Shown here one piece after another: positions 52,121 through 61,700 of a stretch of 64,000 nucleotides of DNA. How positions within the stretch are numbered: position 1 is the stretch's first letter; each line of letters begins with the position of its first letter. The translations under genes and the position numbers were made by a program. The notes beneath the pieces were generated by a model. The model made no database searches, was not told the DNA's origin, and saw only the letters and a list, made by a program, of their open reading frames with translations. Source of the DNA: an uncultured Candidatus Actinomarina sp. (GTDB taxonomy: Bacteria > Actinomycetota > Acidimicrobiia > Actinomarinales > Actinomarinaceae); contig CACJJR010000005.1 of NCBI GenBank assembly GCA_902593795.1, forward strand, positions 35,580-99,579. The letters are read 5' to 3'.

Positions 52121-52704
52121 TCGAATCAAAATTAATCTCTAAGGCTTTATTTACAGATAAAAGTTTTAATAATTTAGAAGAATTACTAGTTCAAATTGGT
52201 GTAAAGTCACACGCATTAATGGAACAAACTCATTCTGATAAAGTAGTTCATGCTAATGAAGCAGGAATCTATAATTCAGACGGAATAATTACTTCAAATA
52301 AAAATCTAGGTTTAGTTGTTAGAACTGCAGATTGCATACCAATTCTTTTAAAAGACGATATCAATATAGGAGCTGTACATGTTGGCTGGAGAGGCGTCAA
52401 AAATAAAATAATAAATAATGCGATCAAACATTTTAATTTAAGTGAATTACTTATGTCTGTTGGCCCACATGCACAATCTTGTTGTTATGAGGTAAAAGAA
52501 GATGTTAGCAAATATTTATACAAATATATAGACATTCGGGAAGGAAAAAAATATTTAGATATGTCACAAAGTCTAAAAGAATTATCCAATGAAACTGGTT
52601 TTCAAATTGAAGTTTCTACAATTTGTACAATATGTGATAGCTCTTACAACTCCTATAGAGAAAATAAAACAAATAAAAGGCAATATGGATTTATATGGAT
52701 ATAA
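52117..52704 (+). CDS. pgeF: Peptidoglycan editing factor PgeF / laccase-domain protein (YfiH family)
   Basis: A 195-residue protein of the YfiH/YlmD family. The metal site is visible as EQTHSDKV (His), [11 protein letters not shown] (Cys), GAVHVGWRG (His) and [11 protein letters not shown]. Family members show purine nucleoside phosphorylase and related activities, and in E. coli correct L-Ser misincorporated by MurC. It is about 45 residues shorter than typical, missing the N-terminal part. It overlaps ftsZ by 4 bases, as in other actinobacterial division clusters. Confidence 0.9.
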   Translation: MIESKLISKALFTDKSFNNLEELLVQIGVKSHALMEQTHSDKVVHANEAGIYNSDGIITSNKNLGLVVRTADCIPILLKDDINIGAVHVGWRGVKNKIINNAIKHFNLSELLMSVGPHAQSCCYEVKEDVSKYLYKYIDIREGKKYLDMSQSLKELSNETGFQIEVSTICTICDSSYNSYRENKTNKRQYGFIWI

Positions 52705-53306
52705 ATAATTTAGATACAATTAATTCCAAAGTTGCTTCATATAGTGCAAAATTACTACCGGTTATTAAGAATCGAACGAATAAAGAGATAAAATTTTTAT
52801 ATGATTTTGGGTTTAGAGAGTTTGCCGAAAATAGATTAGATGATTTTAAACAACATGTTAGCGTTTATAAAGATGTGAGTTATCATTTTATAGCCCCAAT
52901 ACAATCAAGAAAGTTAAACGAAATAACACAGCACTTTAAATATATACATACAATCTCACGAATTAAAGAAGTAGATATTCTAAAATCTTCAGATACAAAA
53001 TGTAATTTTTTAATTCAAATAAATATTGATGATGATCCAAAAAAGAGTGGAGTTAAGAAAGAGGAAATATATAGTTTTTTTGAACACTGTCTTAGTAAAG
53101 GTAATAATCCAATAGGTATTATGACTATTCCCAGCATTGACTCACAGCCTGAAATCGTATTTTCAAATATGCAAAATATTAATGAAAAACTGAAAAAAAA
53201 CTATGGTTACCAGGGAGAACTTTCAATGGGTATGTCTAATGACTACGAAATTGCACTTGATTACGGTGCTACAATAGTTCGTATAGGAACTAAACTATTT
53301 AAATAA
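52695..53306 (+). CDS. YggS/PLPBP-family PLP homeostasis protein
   Basis: A 203-residue fold-type III PLP-binding barrel. LLPVIKN places the PLP Lys at 25; FGFREFAENRLDDFKQH, YHFIAPIQSRKLN (usually W/FHxIGxLQxxK), QINIDDDPKKSG, GIMTIPS, LSMGMSNDYEIALDYGATIVRIGT follow in shorter parts. It buffers PLP and affects amino acid balance; no catalytic reaction is known. It is slightly shorter than usual at the N-terminus. Location between pgeF and sepF is standard. Confidence 0.9.
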   Translation: MDINNLDTINSKVASYSAKLLPVIKNRTNKEIKFLYDFGFREFAENRLDDFKQHVSVYKDVSYHFIAPIQSRKLNEITQHFKYIHTISRIKEVDILKSSDTKCNFLIQINIDDDPKKSGVKKEEIYSFFEHCLSKGNNPIGIMTIPSIDSQPEIVFSNMQNINEKLKKNYGYQGELSMGMSNDYEIALDYGATIVRIGTKLFK

Positions 53307-53743
53307 TGCTAGAAAAATTTCTTATTTCGATTGGACTAAAACAGCCAGAACCTGTGCAAGATATTGTACAAAATCAGCAAACAACTGTTCGTCCATCTGG
53401 AGAAAATCGATTTATTGATGATGAAAATATAGGAGATATAAGAGTTCACTCTCCTAAGGATGAAGTAGAAATCAAAGCGTTAAGATCTTTTTCTGAAATA
53501 CACAATTTAGGTATTGCAATAAAAGATGAGTTTATAGTTGCTATGGATATTAGAGACATACCTGATCAGCAGGAAAGAAGAAGAATATTAGATTTTGTAA
53601 CTGGGATGGCCTTTATGAGTAACTCTACAATAAGGTCTATTAATAGAGATGGTGTTTTTTTAATATTGCCATCAAGTTCTTCCCTCAGCTCATTAGAAAG
53701 AGAAAGACTTCAAGATTTAGGTTTGTATAAAATAAATGTGTAG
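53306..53743 (+). CDS. sepF: Cell division protein SepF
   Basis: A 145-residue Z-ring membrane anchor. The N-terminus MLEKFLISIGLK is an amphipathic membrane-binding helix, a linker with Pro/Gln follows, then the SepF core (residues ~55-140): EIKALRSFSEIHNLGIAIKD, MDIRDIPDQQERRRILDFVTGMAF and DGVFLILPSSSSLS (in parts). With no FtsA in the cluster, SepF is the predicted FtsZ tether. It overlaps yggS by one base (TAATG). Confidence 0.93.
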   Translation: MLEKFLISIGLKQPEPVQDIVQNQQTTVRPSGENRFIDDENIGDIRVHSPKDEVEIKALRSFSEIHNLGIAIKDEFIVAMDIRDIPDQQERRRILDFVTGMAFMSNSTIRSINRDGVFLILPSSSSLSSLERERLQDLGLYKINV

Positions 53744-54002
53744 TATTACATATTTACTCTTTAGATTATTTTATTATTCACTTTTTGCATGGATAATTTT
53801 AAGTTGGATTCAAGTACCTTACGATCATCCGATAGGCCAAGTTAAGAGTGTTTTAGATAAATATTTTGAAAGAATTCTTGCACCTATAAGATCTAGAATC
53901 CCTGCTTTAAGAATTGGGATGGCTGGCATTGACCTTTCGCCGTTAATTCTTATAGTCGGTTTTAATTTAGTACAGCCTTATATTTTAAGAGTCGTTTGTT
54001 AG
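53736..54002 (+). CDS. YggT-family membrane protein
   Basis: An 88-residue protein with two helices: LLFRLFYYSLFAWIILSWI (residues ~6-24) and LSPLILIVGFNLVQPYIL (~68-85). Between them, HPIGQVKSVLDKYFERILAPIRSRIP matches the YggT family signature (shown as DKYFERILAPIRS). It accompanies sepF in actinobacteria, firmicutes and cyanobacteria and is thought to help envelope or division functions. It overlaps sepF by 8 bases and the convergent ileS by 18. The divIVA gene usually next is absent. Confidence 0.9.
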   Translation: MCSITYLLFRLFYYSLFAWIILSWIQVPYDHPIGQVKSVLDKYFERILAPIRSRIPALRIGMAGIDLSPLILIVGFNLVQPYILRVVC

Positions 54003-57000
54003 CTTATTAATTAATATTTCAACATTTCTATCATGAACTTTGTTATTGGTATCTGATATCTTTGTTACCAAATCAAGTGATAATGTTTCACTTGAGATAT
54101 ATTGTGTAAAATTTTCAACTGTGCTTACAACAAATTTATCATTTGTAATAATAGTCAATTTTATTCTGTCGGTAACATCAAATCCTTGATTCTTCCTTTC
54201 TTTTTGAATGTATGAAACAAGCTCTCTTGACATTCTCTCCATTAGTAAATCATTATTTAACTCTGTATCAAGTAATAAACAAAATTCTCCTACTATATCT
54301 AATCCATCAACTTCTTCTTTTTTAATTAAATTTATATCTATATCTTCAAGATTTATTGTTATTCCATCAACCTCTGTTGTTTTGTTTTCTAGAAGTAAAT
54401 TTTTCTGTTCAGTAGAAATAATTTTTAGATATTTTACAACTTTATTAATATCTTTACCTAACGTTGGTCCAAGTATTTCAAAATTTGGCTTAAATTCATA
54501 ATCAATCCATTTATCAACATTTTTTTCTATTTTTATTTCCTTGATATTCACTTCATTCATAATTAGATTTTCTATCAGCTCTAATTGTTTAGTTATATTT
54601 TCATTATTTGAAATAATTGTTACTGATTTTAAAGGTTGTTTATTAGGCAACTTAAGTTTTACTCGTAAATTTCGTACACTTTTTATTATTTTTTTAGCCA
54701 AATCTACACTGTCTTCTAGTTCTTGATCAATATATTTTGGATTTGATTCAGGGTAATCGCAATAGTGTATGCTCTTTTTTTCATCATCTATTAAACCTTG
54801 ATAAATTTTTTCACAGATAAATGGAAGTACGGGAGCCATAGCTTTGTTAAATTCAATAAGAACTTCGTGTAAAGTTTTGAAAGCATTAATTTTGTCAATA
54901 TCATCGACACCTTTTTCTTTCCAAAATCTTTTTCTGTTGGATCTTACATACCAGTTTGTAAGTTCATCAACAAAATTCATTAAAGGAGGTATCACTTCAT
55001 ACAAATAGTAATTCTCCATCTTTTCATTGATATTTTTTATTAACGATTGAAGTGAGGATATTATCCATCTATCCATTAAACTTCTTTCTTCTATAGGGGA
55101 TGCCTTTTCAAGTTCTTCAAAGGTTATTTCATCAGCATTTGCATATGTTGAAAAGAATGAAAAACTGTTCCATAAAGGAAGAATTATATTTCTTGTAACT
55201 AATTTTACCCCTTCTTCTGAAAACTTAAGTGGTTCTCCTCTTACTACTGGAGAGTTAATTAAATATGCTCTTAAACTATCTCCTCCAAATTCATTTAATA
55301 AGTCTTCAGGATCAGGATAGTTTTTCAAACTTTTACTCATTTTTCTACCATCCTCAGCAAGAATCATTCCAGTAGTAATACAGTTTTTAAATGCAACTGA
55401 ATCAAATAGGGCTACTGCTAAGACAGTTAACGTATAAAACCACCCTCTAGTTTGATCTAACCCTTCAGCAACGAAGTCAGCTGGAAATCCTTGCATGAAA
55501 AGCTCTTCGTTTTCAAAAGGATAATGTTGTTGACCATAAGGCATTGCGCCAGATTCAAACCAACAATCTAGAACTTCAGAAGTTCGCCGATATGTTTTAC
55601 CATCTTTTGTAATGATTAGGTCATCTAAATAATGACGGTGTAAATCTGTAATTTTCTTTCCTGTTAATTTTTCAAGTTCAGACACTGATCCAATACAAAT
55701 TGAGTCATTTGGGTCATCTTGATTAATCCAGACAGGTATACAGCTTCCCCAATACCTATTTCTACTGATAGCCCAATCTCTAGCATTACCTAACCAATTT
55801 GAAAATCTTTTTTCTCCAATGAAACCTGGTACCCAATGAGTGCTTTGATTTAATTCAACCATTCGGTCTCTGATTTTTTCTACGTTTAAAAACCAAGTGG
55901 GAATAGCTTTGTAGATTAATGGTGTTCCAGTTCTCCAGCAAAATGGATATGAGTGCATCTCAGTTTTTTGACTGAATAAGCTTCCTCTTTCTTTAAGTTG
56001 TTTCATAATTTTATAGTCAGCATCTTTAACATTCATACCTTCTAGTTCACTAAATGTATTATCAAATTTTCCTGAAAGAGTTACTGGATCAGCAATTACT
56101 TCAATTCCAGAATTTTTAAGTGCATAAAAATCACTTTCTCCATAAGCCGGAGCTTGCGATACTAAACCTGAACCAGATTCAGTATTCGTGTCGTCACTGT
56201 GTATTAACCTAAAGGCACCATCAGAAAATAAGCTTTCATACTCTTCATAAGCTGGAATATAAGTTGCTCCGAGCAGCTCTTTACCAGTACAAGTTAAGAT
56301 GACTTCTATATCATAGTCTTTTAACTCATGCAGTCTTTCAGTTGCAATCCAATAAAATTGATCGTTAAGAGAAACTCGAGAGTATTCAATATTTTTACCA
56401 ACAGCGATAGCAAGATTTCCAGGAATGCACCAAGGAGTTGTTGTCCAGACTAAGAATTTATCACCTTTTTGTACATCATTAAAATCATCTCTTGCATTTA
56501 AGGTAAAGTAAATTGATGGATCTTCAACTTCTCGATAATCCATATTTGCTTCAAAGTTAGATAGAGGGGTAGAGGCAGCCCAAGAATAAGGTAAAACTTT
56601 GTAGTCCTGGTAGATAAGTTCTTTCTCCCAAAGCTCTTTAAAAACCCACCAGACACTTTCCATAAAATCAATATCCATTGTGTTGTAGTCGTTTTCAAAA
56701 TCAACCCATCTACCAATTTTTCTTGTTATTTTTTCCCAATTTTCAGTATTTGTTTGAACTTGTGTTCTGCAAGCTTCATTAAATTTATCAATCCCGTATT
56801 CATCAATTTGTTGAGGATCTTCTAAATTTAGATTTTTTTGGACTTCCATTTCAATTGGTAAACCATGCACGTCCCATCCAAATCTTCTTTCAACGTAATA
56901 TCCACGCATGGTCCAATATCTAGGAACAATATCTTTAATTACACCAGCTAAAAGGTTTCCATAATGAGGACTTCCTGTTGGAAATGGTGGACCATCATAA

Positions 57001-57128
57001 AATCTAAAAACTTTATCATTATTGCGATTATTTAAAGACGTTTGAAAAGCATCTATTTCATCCCAATAATTTGAAATTTCATTCTCCATATCGGCTAAAT
57101 TAATATTATTTTCGACTCTTTTAAACAT
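53985..57128 (-). CDS. ileS: Isoleucyl-tRNA synthetase (type 2, IleRS2-like)
   Basis: Charges tRNA-Ile. A 1047-residue class Ia synthetase: the HIGH-type motif is PHYGN (residues 54-58), KMSKS is GRKMSKSLKNYPDP (~595), and the CP1 editing domain contains the threonine-rich and TGSGLVSQAPAYG-type segments (EDYT variant ESDFYAL). Length and the HYGN motif fit the eukaryote-like IleRS2 group rather than the bacterial type 1 with a zinc-finger tail; IleRS2 is usually insensitive to mupirocin. The gene is convergent with yggT (18-base overlap). Confidence 0.93.
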   Translation of the reverse strand: MFKRVENNINLADMENEISNYWDEIDAFQTSLNNRNNDKVFRFYDGPPFPTGSPHYGNLLAGVIKDIVPRYWTMRGYYVERRFGWDVHGLPIEMEVQKNLNLEDPQQIDEYGIDKFNEACRTQVQTNTENWEKITRKIGRWVDFENDYNTMDIDFMESVWWVFKELWEKELIYQDYKVLPYSWAASTPLSNFEANMDYREVEDPSIYFTLNARDDFNDVQKGDKFLVWTTTPWCIPGNLAIAVGKNIEYSRVSLNDQFYWIATERLHELKDYDIEVILTCTGKELLGATYIPAYEEYESLFSDGAFRLIHSDDTNTESGSGLVSQAPAYGESDFYALKNSGIEVIADPVTLSGKFDNTFSELEGMNVKDADYKIMKQLKERGSLFSQKTEMHSYPFCWRTGTPLIYKAIPTWFLNVEKIRDRMVELNQSTHWVPGFIGEKRFSNWLGNARDWAISRNRYWGSCIPVWINQDDPNDSICIGSVSELEKLTGKKITDLHRHYLDDLIITKDGKTYRRTSEVLDCWFESGAMPYGQQHYPFENEELFMQGFPADFVAEGLDQTRGWFYTLTVLAVALFDSVAFKNCITTGMILAEDGRKMSKSLKNYPDPEDLLNEFGGDSLRAYLINSPVVRGEPLKFSEEGVKLVTRNIILPLWNSFSFFSTYANADEITFEELEKASPIEERSLMDRWIISSLQSLIKNINEKMENYYLYEVIPPLMNFVDELTNWYVRSNRKRFWKEKGVDDIDKINAFKTLHEVLIEFNKAMAPVLPFICEKIYQGLIDDEKKSIHYCDYPESNPKYIDQELEDSVDLAKKIIKSVRNLRVKLKLPNKQPLKSVTIISNNENITKQLELIENLIMNEVNIKEIKIEKNVDKWIDYEFKPNFEILGPTLGKDINKVVKYLKIISTEQKNLLLENKTTEVDGITINLEDIDINLIKKEEVDGLDIVGEFCLLLDTELNNDLLMERMSRELVSYIQKERKNQGFDVTDRIKLTIITNDKFVVSTVENFTQYISSETLSLDLVTKISDTNNKVHDRNVEILINKLTNDS

Positions 57129-57246
57129 ATCATTAGATTTTATAGGGTTTTTATTGCAACCTGTGTTTTTAAATAAAATTTAAAAAAATATAAATTTGTA
57201 TTTTTTATCTAAAAAATGGTTAATATACGTTCAATAATAAAAAAAT

Positions 57247-57624
57247 ATGGCTAGAAAATTATCACAAAATACAATTAATAAGTTTAAAAAAAGACTTGAA
57301 GCTGAACGAGAGCAGCTTTTGTCAATTCTAGAACAACACCAACAAGAAAGGGAAAATATAAGACTCTCTGAAGCATCAGCTGAAAGAAGTCCCGACCCCT
57401 CTTCAGCGGATGGTGGGTCTATGGCTTTTGAGCTTGAAAAGGAACTGACTCTTGATGAAAACACTAGGCATTTACTAAATCAAATTGAACATGCACTTGT
57501 ACTAATTAAAAAGAAAAAGTATGGCAATTGTGAAAATTGTGGCGAACCTATTCCTGTAGCAAGGCTTGAAGCTCTACCTTATGCAACCATGCGCAAAGAG
57601 TGTGCGGAAGCACTTGAATCTTAA
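57247..57624 (+). CDS. TraR/DksA-family zinc-finger protein
   Basis: A 125-residue protein with an N-terminal coiled coil (residues 1-90) and a DksA/TraR C-terminal domain: GNCENCGEPIPVARLEALPYA in part NCENCGEPIP. Of the four zinc cysteines, Cys95, Cys98 and Cys119 are kept while the third position (116) is Arg, giving a CCRC pattern. Proteins of this type in actinobacteria lie next to lspA and ileS. DksA proteins bind RNA polymerase; whether this one does, and whether it holds zinc, is uncertain. Confidence 0.85.
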   Translation: MARKLSQNTINKFKKRLEAEREQLLSILEQHQQERENIRLSEASAERSPDPSSADGGSMAFELEKELTLDENTRHLLNQIEHALVLIKKKKYGNCENCGEPIPVARLEALPYATMRKECAEALES

Positions 57625-58072
57625 AAATAAATTCTTACCATATATAATTACGGCACTTTTAGCCTCGTTAGATCTTTTTACCAAGTTTTTAATAAGAGAA
57701 AACAATATTCAAGAGAATGTAGTTGTTGAAGGAATATTAACAATTGATTTAACTTACAATACAGGTATCGCCTTTGGCTTGCTAAGTGATTACACAATCT
57801 TTACATATATATTGTCGATATTTGTATTTATTTGGCTAGTTATTCAAATTAAGGATATTAAAGAAACAAATTTAGAGTTGTTTTCATTGGTACTTATATT
57901 ATCTGGAGCATTAGGTAATTTAGGTGAAAGAGGTTGGAATTTAATTACAGGGAATGACGGCAAAGTAACTGACTTTGTTGAATTACTGTTTATTCCAAGC
58001 TTTAACTTAGCTGACACTTTTATTTCAGTGGGTATTGTGTTGTTGTTGTATTCGGAGATTAAAAAAAATTAA
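57614..58072 (+). CDS. lspA: Lipoprotein signal peptidase II
   Basis: Cleaves signal peptides of diacylated prolipoproteins. A four-helix membrane aspartyl protease, 152 residues from the TTG at 57614, which overlaps the upstream stop by 11 bases and has GGAAG just before it. The ATG at 57566 would add 16 residues out of the traR sequence and is less likely. The catalytic Asp are in KVTDFVELLF and FNLADTFISVG; TYNTGIAFGLLS and GALGNLGER are the other conserved blocks. Confidence 0.92.
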   Translation: MNLKNKFLPYIITALLASLDLFTKFLIRENNIQENVVVEGILTIDLTYNTGIAFGLLSDYTIFTYILSIFVFIWLVIQIKDIKETNLELFSLVLILSGALGNLGERGWNLITGNDGKVTDFVELLFIPSFNLADTFISVGIVLLLYSEIKKN

Positions 58073-58730
58073 TATTGAAATAGTTTTCCAAAATGATTTG
58101 TTTGTAGTTATAAACAAACCACATGGCCTTTTAGTCCACGGAACTGACACATCAGATGAATACACATTAAGAGATTACTTAATTGAAAGTTTTGATGTTC
58201 ATGGTATTGGAGAAAATAATAGAGAGGGGATAGTACACAGGCTTGATAAGGTGACTTCTGGTTTAATCATTTGTCCAATTAATTTAGATGCTTACAACCA
58301 ACTAAAAGATAACTTTGAGAAAAGAAAAATTAAAAAAAGATATAAAGCAATTATTCAAGGCTCTTTAAAAAGTAACTCCGGAGAAATTAATTTACCTTTA
58401 ATTCATTCAGTCAAAAATAGAAAAAAAAGAGAAGTTAATAAAAAAGGTAGAGAAGCAATTACAAAATATACAACTTTAACTAAAAGCAATTCACACTCAC
58501 TACTTGATGTAGATTTGATTACTGGCCGCAATCACCAAATAAGAGCACATTTAGAGTATCTCAAAACACCAATTGTAAATGATGTTCTTTATAGCGCAAA
58601 AGCAAGTCCTCTTTTAGATAAAGATACTATTTGTTTGCAATCATATGAACTTGAATTTGTTTTGTTTGAGAAGGAATACAAATTTTCAATTAATGAGCCA
58701 GATTATTTTAGTTCGATAATGAAGATGTAA
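58035..58730 (+). CDS. RluA-family pseudouridine synthase without S4 domain
   Basis: A 231-residue (at most) enzyme that makes pseudouridine in rRNA or tRNA. Motifs: VINKPHGLLVHG, the catalytic Asp in GIVHRLDKVTSGLIICP, KRYKAIIQG and LITGRNHQIRAHLEYL. The start is not clear. TTG at 58035 overlaps lspA by 38 bases and adds CCCC-rich residues. The conserved domain begins about residue 13, where a GGAG (58054-58057) precedes only ATT codons at 58068 and 58074. The S4 RNA-binding domain common in RluD is missing. Context ileS-traR-lspA-this-dnaE is actinobacterial. Confidence 0.9.
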   Translation: MCCCCIRRLKKINIEIVFQNDLFVVINKPHGLLVHGTDTSDEYTLRDYLIESFDVHGIGENNREGIVHRLDKVTSGLIICPINLDAYNQLKDNFEKRKIKKRYKAIIQGSLKSNSGEINLPLIHSVKNRKKREVNKKGREAITKYTTLTKSNSHSLLDVDLITGRNHQIRAHLEYLKTPIVNDVLYSAKASPLLDKDTICLQSYELEFVLFEKEYKFSINEPDYFSSIMKM

Positions 58731-58758
58731 TTTTCTAAAAAAACTTTACAATTGATTT

Positions 58759-61700
58759 ATGAGTAAATCATTTGTTCACTTGCATGCCCATACAGAGTAT
58801 TCAATGCTTGATGGTGCTGCGAAAATTAATGATTATCTAAAAAAAGTAAAAGAGTTAAATCAGCCTGCTGCTGCAATTACTGATCACGGTAATCTCTACG
58901 GTGCCTTAGAGTTTGTTCGTCAGGCGGAAATTTTAGATATAAAACCAATAATTGGTTACGAGGCATATGTAACTCCAGGATCAAGATTTGATAGACCTGA
59001 GAGAGATAAAAATAAGAGATACCACCTCACCCTTTTAGCAGAAAATAATACAGGATATCAAAACTTAGTTGAGCTGGTTAGTAAAGCATATTTGGAAGGT
59101 TTCTATTACAAACCTCGTGTTGATTATGATCTTTTGAAAGAACATGCAGAGGGGATAATTGCTTTATCAGGCTGTCTAGGAGGTGAAGTTGCACAACATC
59201 TCGCTCCAGATGGATCAAGAGAAGAGGGCAATACCGCTAATGAAAAAAGTTATGAAAAAGCATTAGAAAAGGCTAAAAATTATCAAAATATATTTGGTCA
59301 AGATAATTTCTTTATTGAATTACACAATCATGGAATCAACCAGCAAATTCAAATATTAGATGATTTGGTGAATATTTCAAAAGAGATTGATGCTCCATTA
59401 GTAGCTGCAAATGACTCCCACTATGTTTCAAAGAATGATTCCTCTGCTCATGATGCTCTACTTTGTGTACAAACAAATGCAACAATGGAAGATGATGACA
59501 GATTTAAGTTTGATGGTGAAGAGTACTATGTAAAATCTTCTGAAGAAATGCGACAATTATTTCCAGACGAATTATTTCCAAATGCATGTGATAATACTCT
59601 AAAAATTGCAGATAGAGTTAATTATCAATTTTCTTTTGATAAGGATTATTTGCCAGATTTTCCTATCGATGATAGTTCACTGACGGTCGAAGAGTTTTTA
59701 AGAAAGAAAGTTTTTATTGGAGCTGAACAAAAATACCATGAAATTAATACTGAGGTACAGGAGAGAATAGATTACGAGCTCGATGTAATAAATTCTATGG
59801 GATTTGCTTCCTATTTTTTGATTGTTGGAGATTTGATTGAGTTTGCTAAATCAAAAAACATAAGGACAGGTGCAGGGAGAGGTTCAGCAGCAGGTTCAAT
59901 CGTTTCATATTGTCTTGGAATAACAGGAATAGAGCCACTGAAATATGGATTAATATTTGAAAGATTTTTAAATAAGGGGAGAAAGTCTCTCCCAGATATT
60001 GACATGGACTTTGATGAAAGATATAGAGGAGATGTCATTCAATATGCTATTGATAAATACGGTCAAGACAGAGTTGCACATATAGTTACTTTTGCGACAA
60101 TAAAAGCAAAACAAGCAATTAGAGATGCAGCAAGGGTATTGGGACTTCCTTTTTCAAGTGGAGATAAGGTAGCAAAATTAATGCCACCAATGATCTTAGG
60201 AAACACAGCAACTATATCAGAATGTCTAAAATTAGATGAAAATAATGAAAGTGGATACAGCAAAGAGTTTTATTCAGCTTCTGAAGATTTACGGAAACAA
60301 TATACTGCCGATCAAGAGGTAAAAAAAATTATTGATATTGCGCTTGGTCTTGAAGGCTTAAGACGTCAAGATGGCATCCATGCTGCGGCAATAGTTATAT
60401 CGCCAGATAAAATAACAAACTTTCTTCCCATACAAAGAAAAGGTGAAAATGCAGAAATAGTAACTCAGTACGAAATGCATACAGTAGAAAAATTAGGTTT
60501 ACTTAAAATGGACTTCCTAGGACTTAGAAACTTATCAATTGTTGACAGAACGTTGGAATTAATTGGTGATAAAAATTTAGACATTGACAATATAGAGCTC
60601 AATGACGAAAAGACATATAATTTATTCTCTGAAGGAAAAATGACTGGAGTATTTCAACTTGAAAGTAGGGTTGCTCAGTCTGTATCTCGAAGCCTTAATC
60701 CTAAGAGGTTTGAAGACATAGTAGCTTTAGTGGCTTTAATTAGGCCTGGACCACTTGGAGCAGGAATGCATAATGAGTTTACAGACCGTGCAAATTCTCG
60801 AAAAGATATTGAATACTTACATCCAGATTTAGAAACCATTTTAAATGAAACTTATGGTGTAATTTTATATCAAGAGCAGGTTATGCAAATAGCTGAAAAA
60901 ATAGCTGGTTTTGATTTACAAGAAGCAGATAATTTAAGAGTTGCAATGGGAAAAAAGATTCCACAAGTTATGGAGGAACAACGCAAAAAGTTTACAGAGG
61001 GCGCAGTAAAAAATGGATACTCAGAACAATTTGCTATTGAAATTTTCGATCAGATTGCATATTTTGCTGGCTATGGATTTAATAAAAGCCACTCAGTCCC
61101 TTATGCTTTGCTTGCATATCAGACAGCATATTTAAAAGCGAATTATCCCGCTGAGTACATTGCTGCTTCATTAACAGCTGTTAAGAGAGACAAAGACAGA
61201 ACAGCAATTTTTCTTTCTGAAGCAAGAGAAATGGGAGTTAAAGTATCTACTCCAGATATAAACAAAAGTGAATCTGACTTTACTGTAAATAAGGATGAAA
61301 TTTTATTTGGTCTTTCTGCTGTCAGAAATGTTGGAGATATTACTTCAGATAAAATAGTTTTAGAAAGAGATACTAATGGAAAATTTGAAACTATTGAAGA
61401 TTTTTTATCAAGAATAGATTCAAGATCATTAAACAAAAGGGGCATAGAAGCATTAGCACAAGGTGGAGGATTTGATTATTTTGGTTATCCAAGAAAGGGT
61501 GTTTTTAATGCAATCCCAGATTTGATTGATGATGCAAAAAGTCTTAAGACTCAAAAAGCAAACAATCAGACATCGCTTTTTGATCTGGATGCTCAAAGTA
61601 ATAATTTAACAACAATTAAAGATACTGAATGGTCTAAAAAGGAAAAACTTGAGAGGGAAAGGGAAATGCTTGGATTTTTTGTTAGTGAAGATCCCCTTGA

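Noticed and set aside
57129-57246. T-box riboswitch upstream of ileS
   Set aside because: Actinobacterial ileS genes can carry T-boxes, but the 118-base gap shows no T-box bulge motif and is too short and AT-rich.
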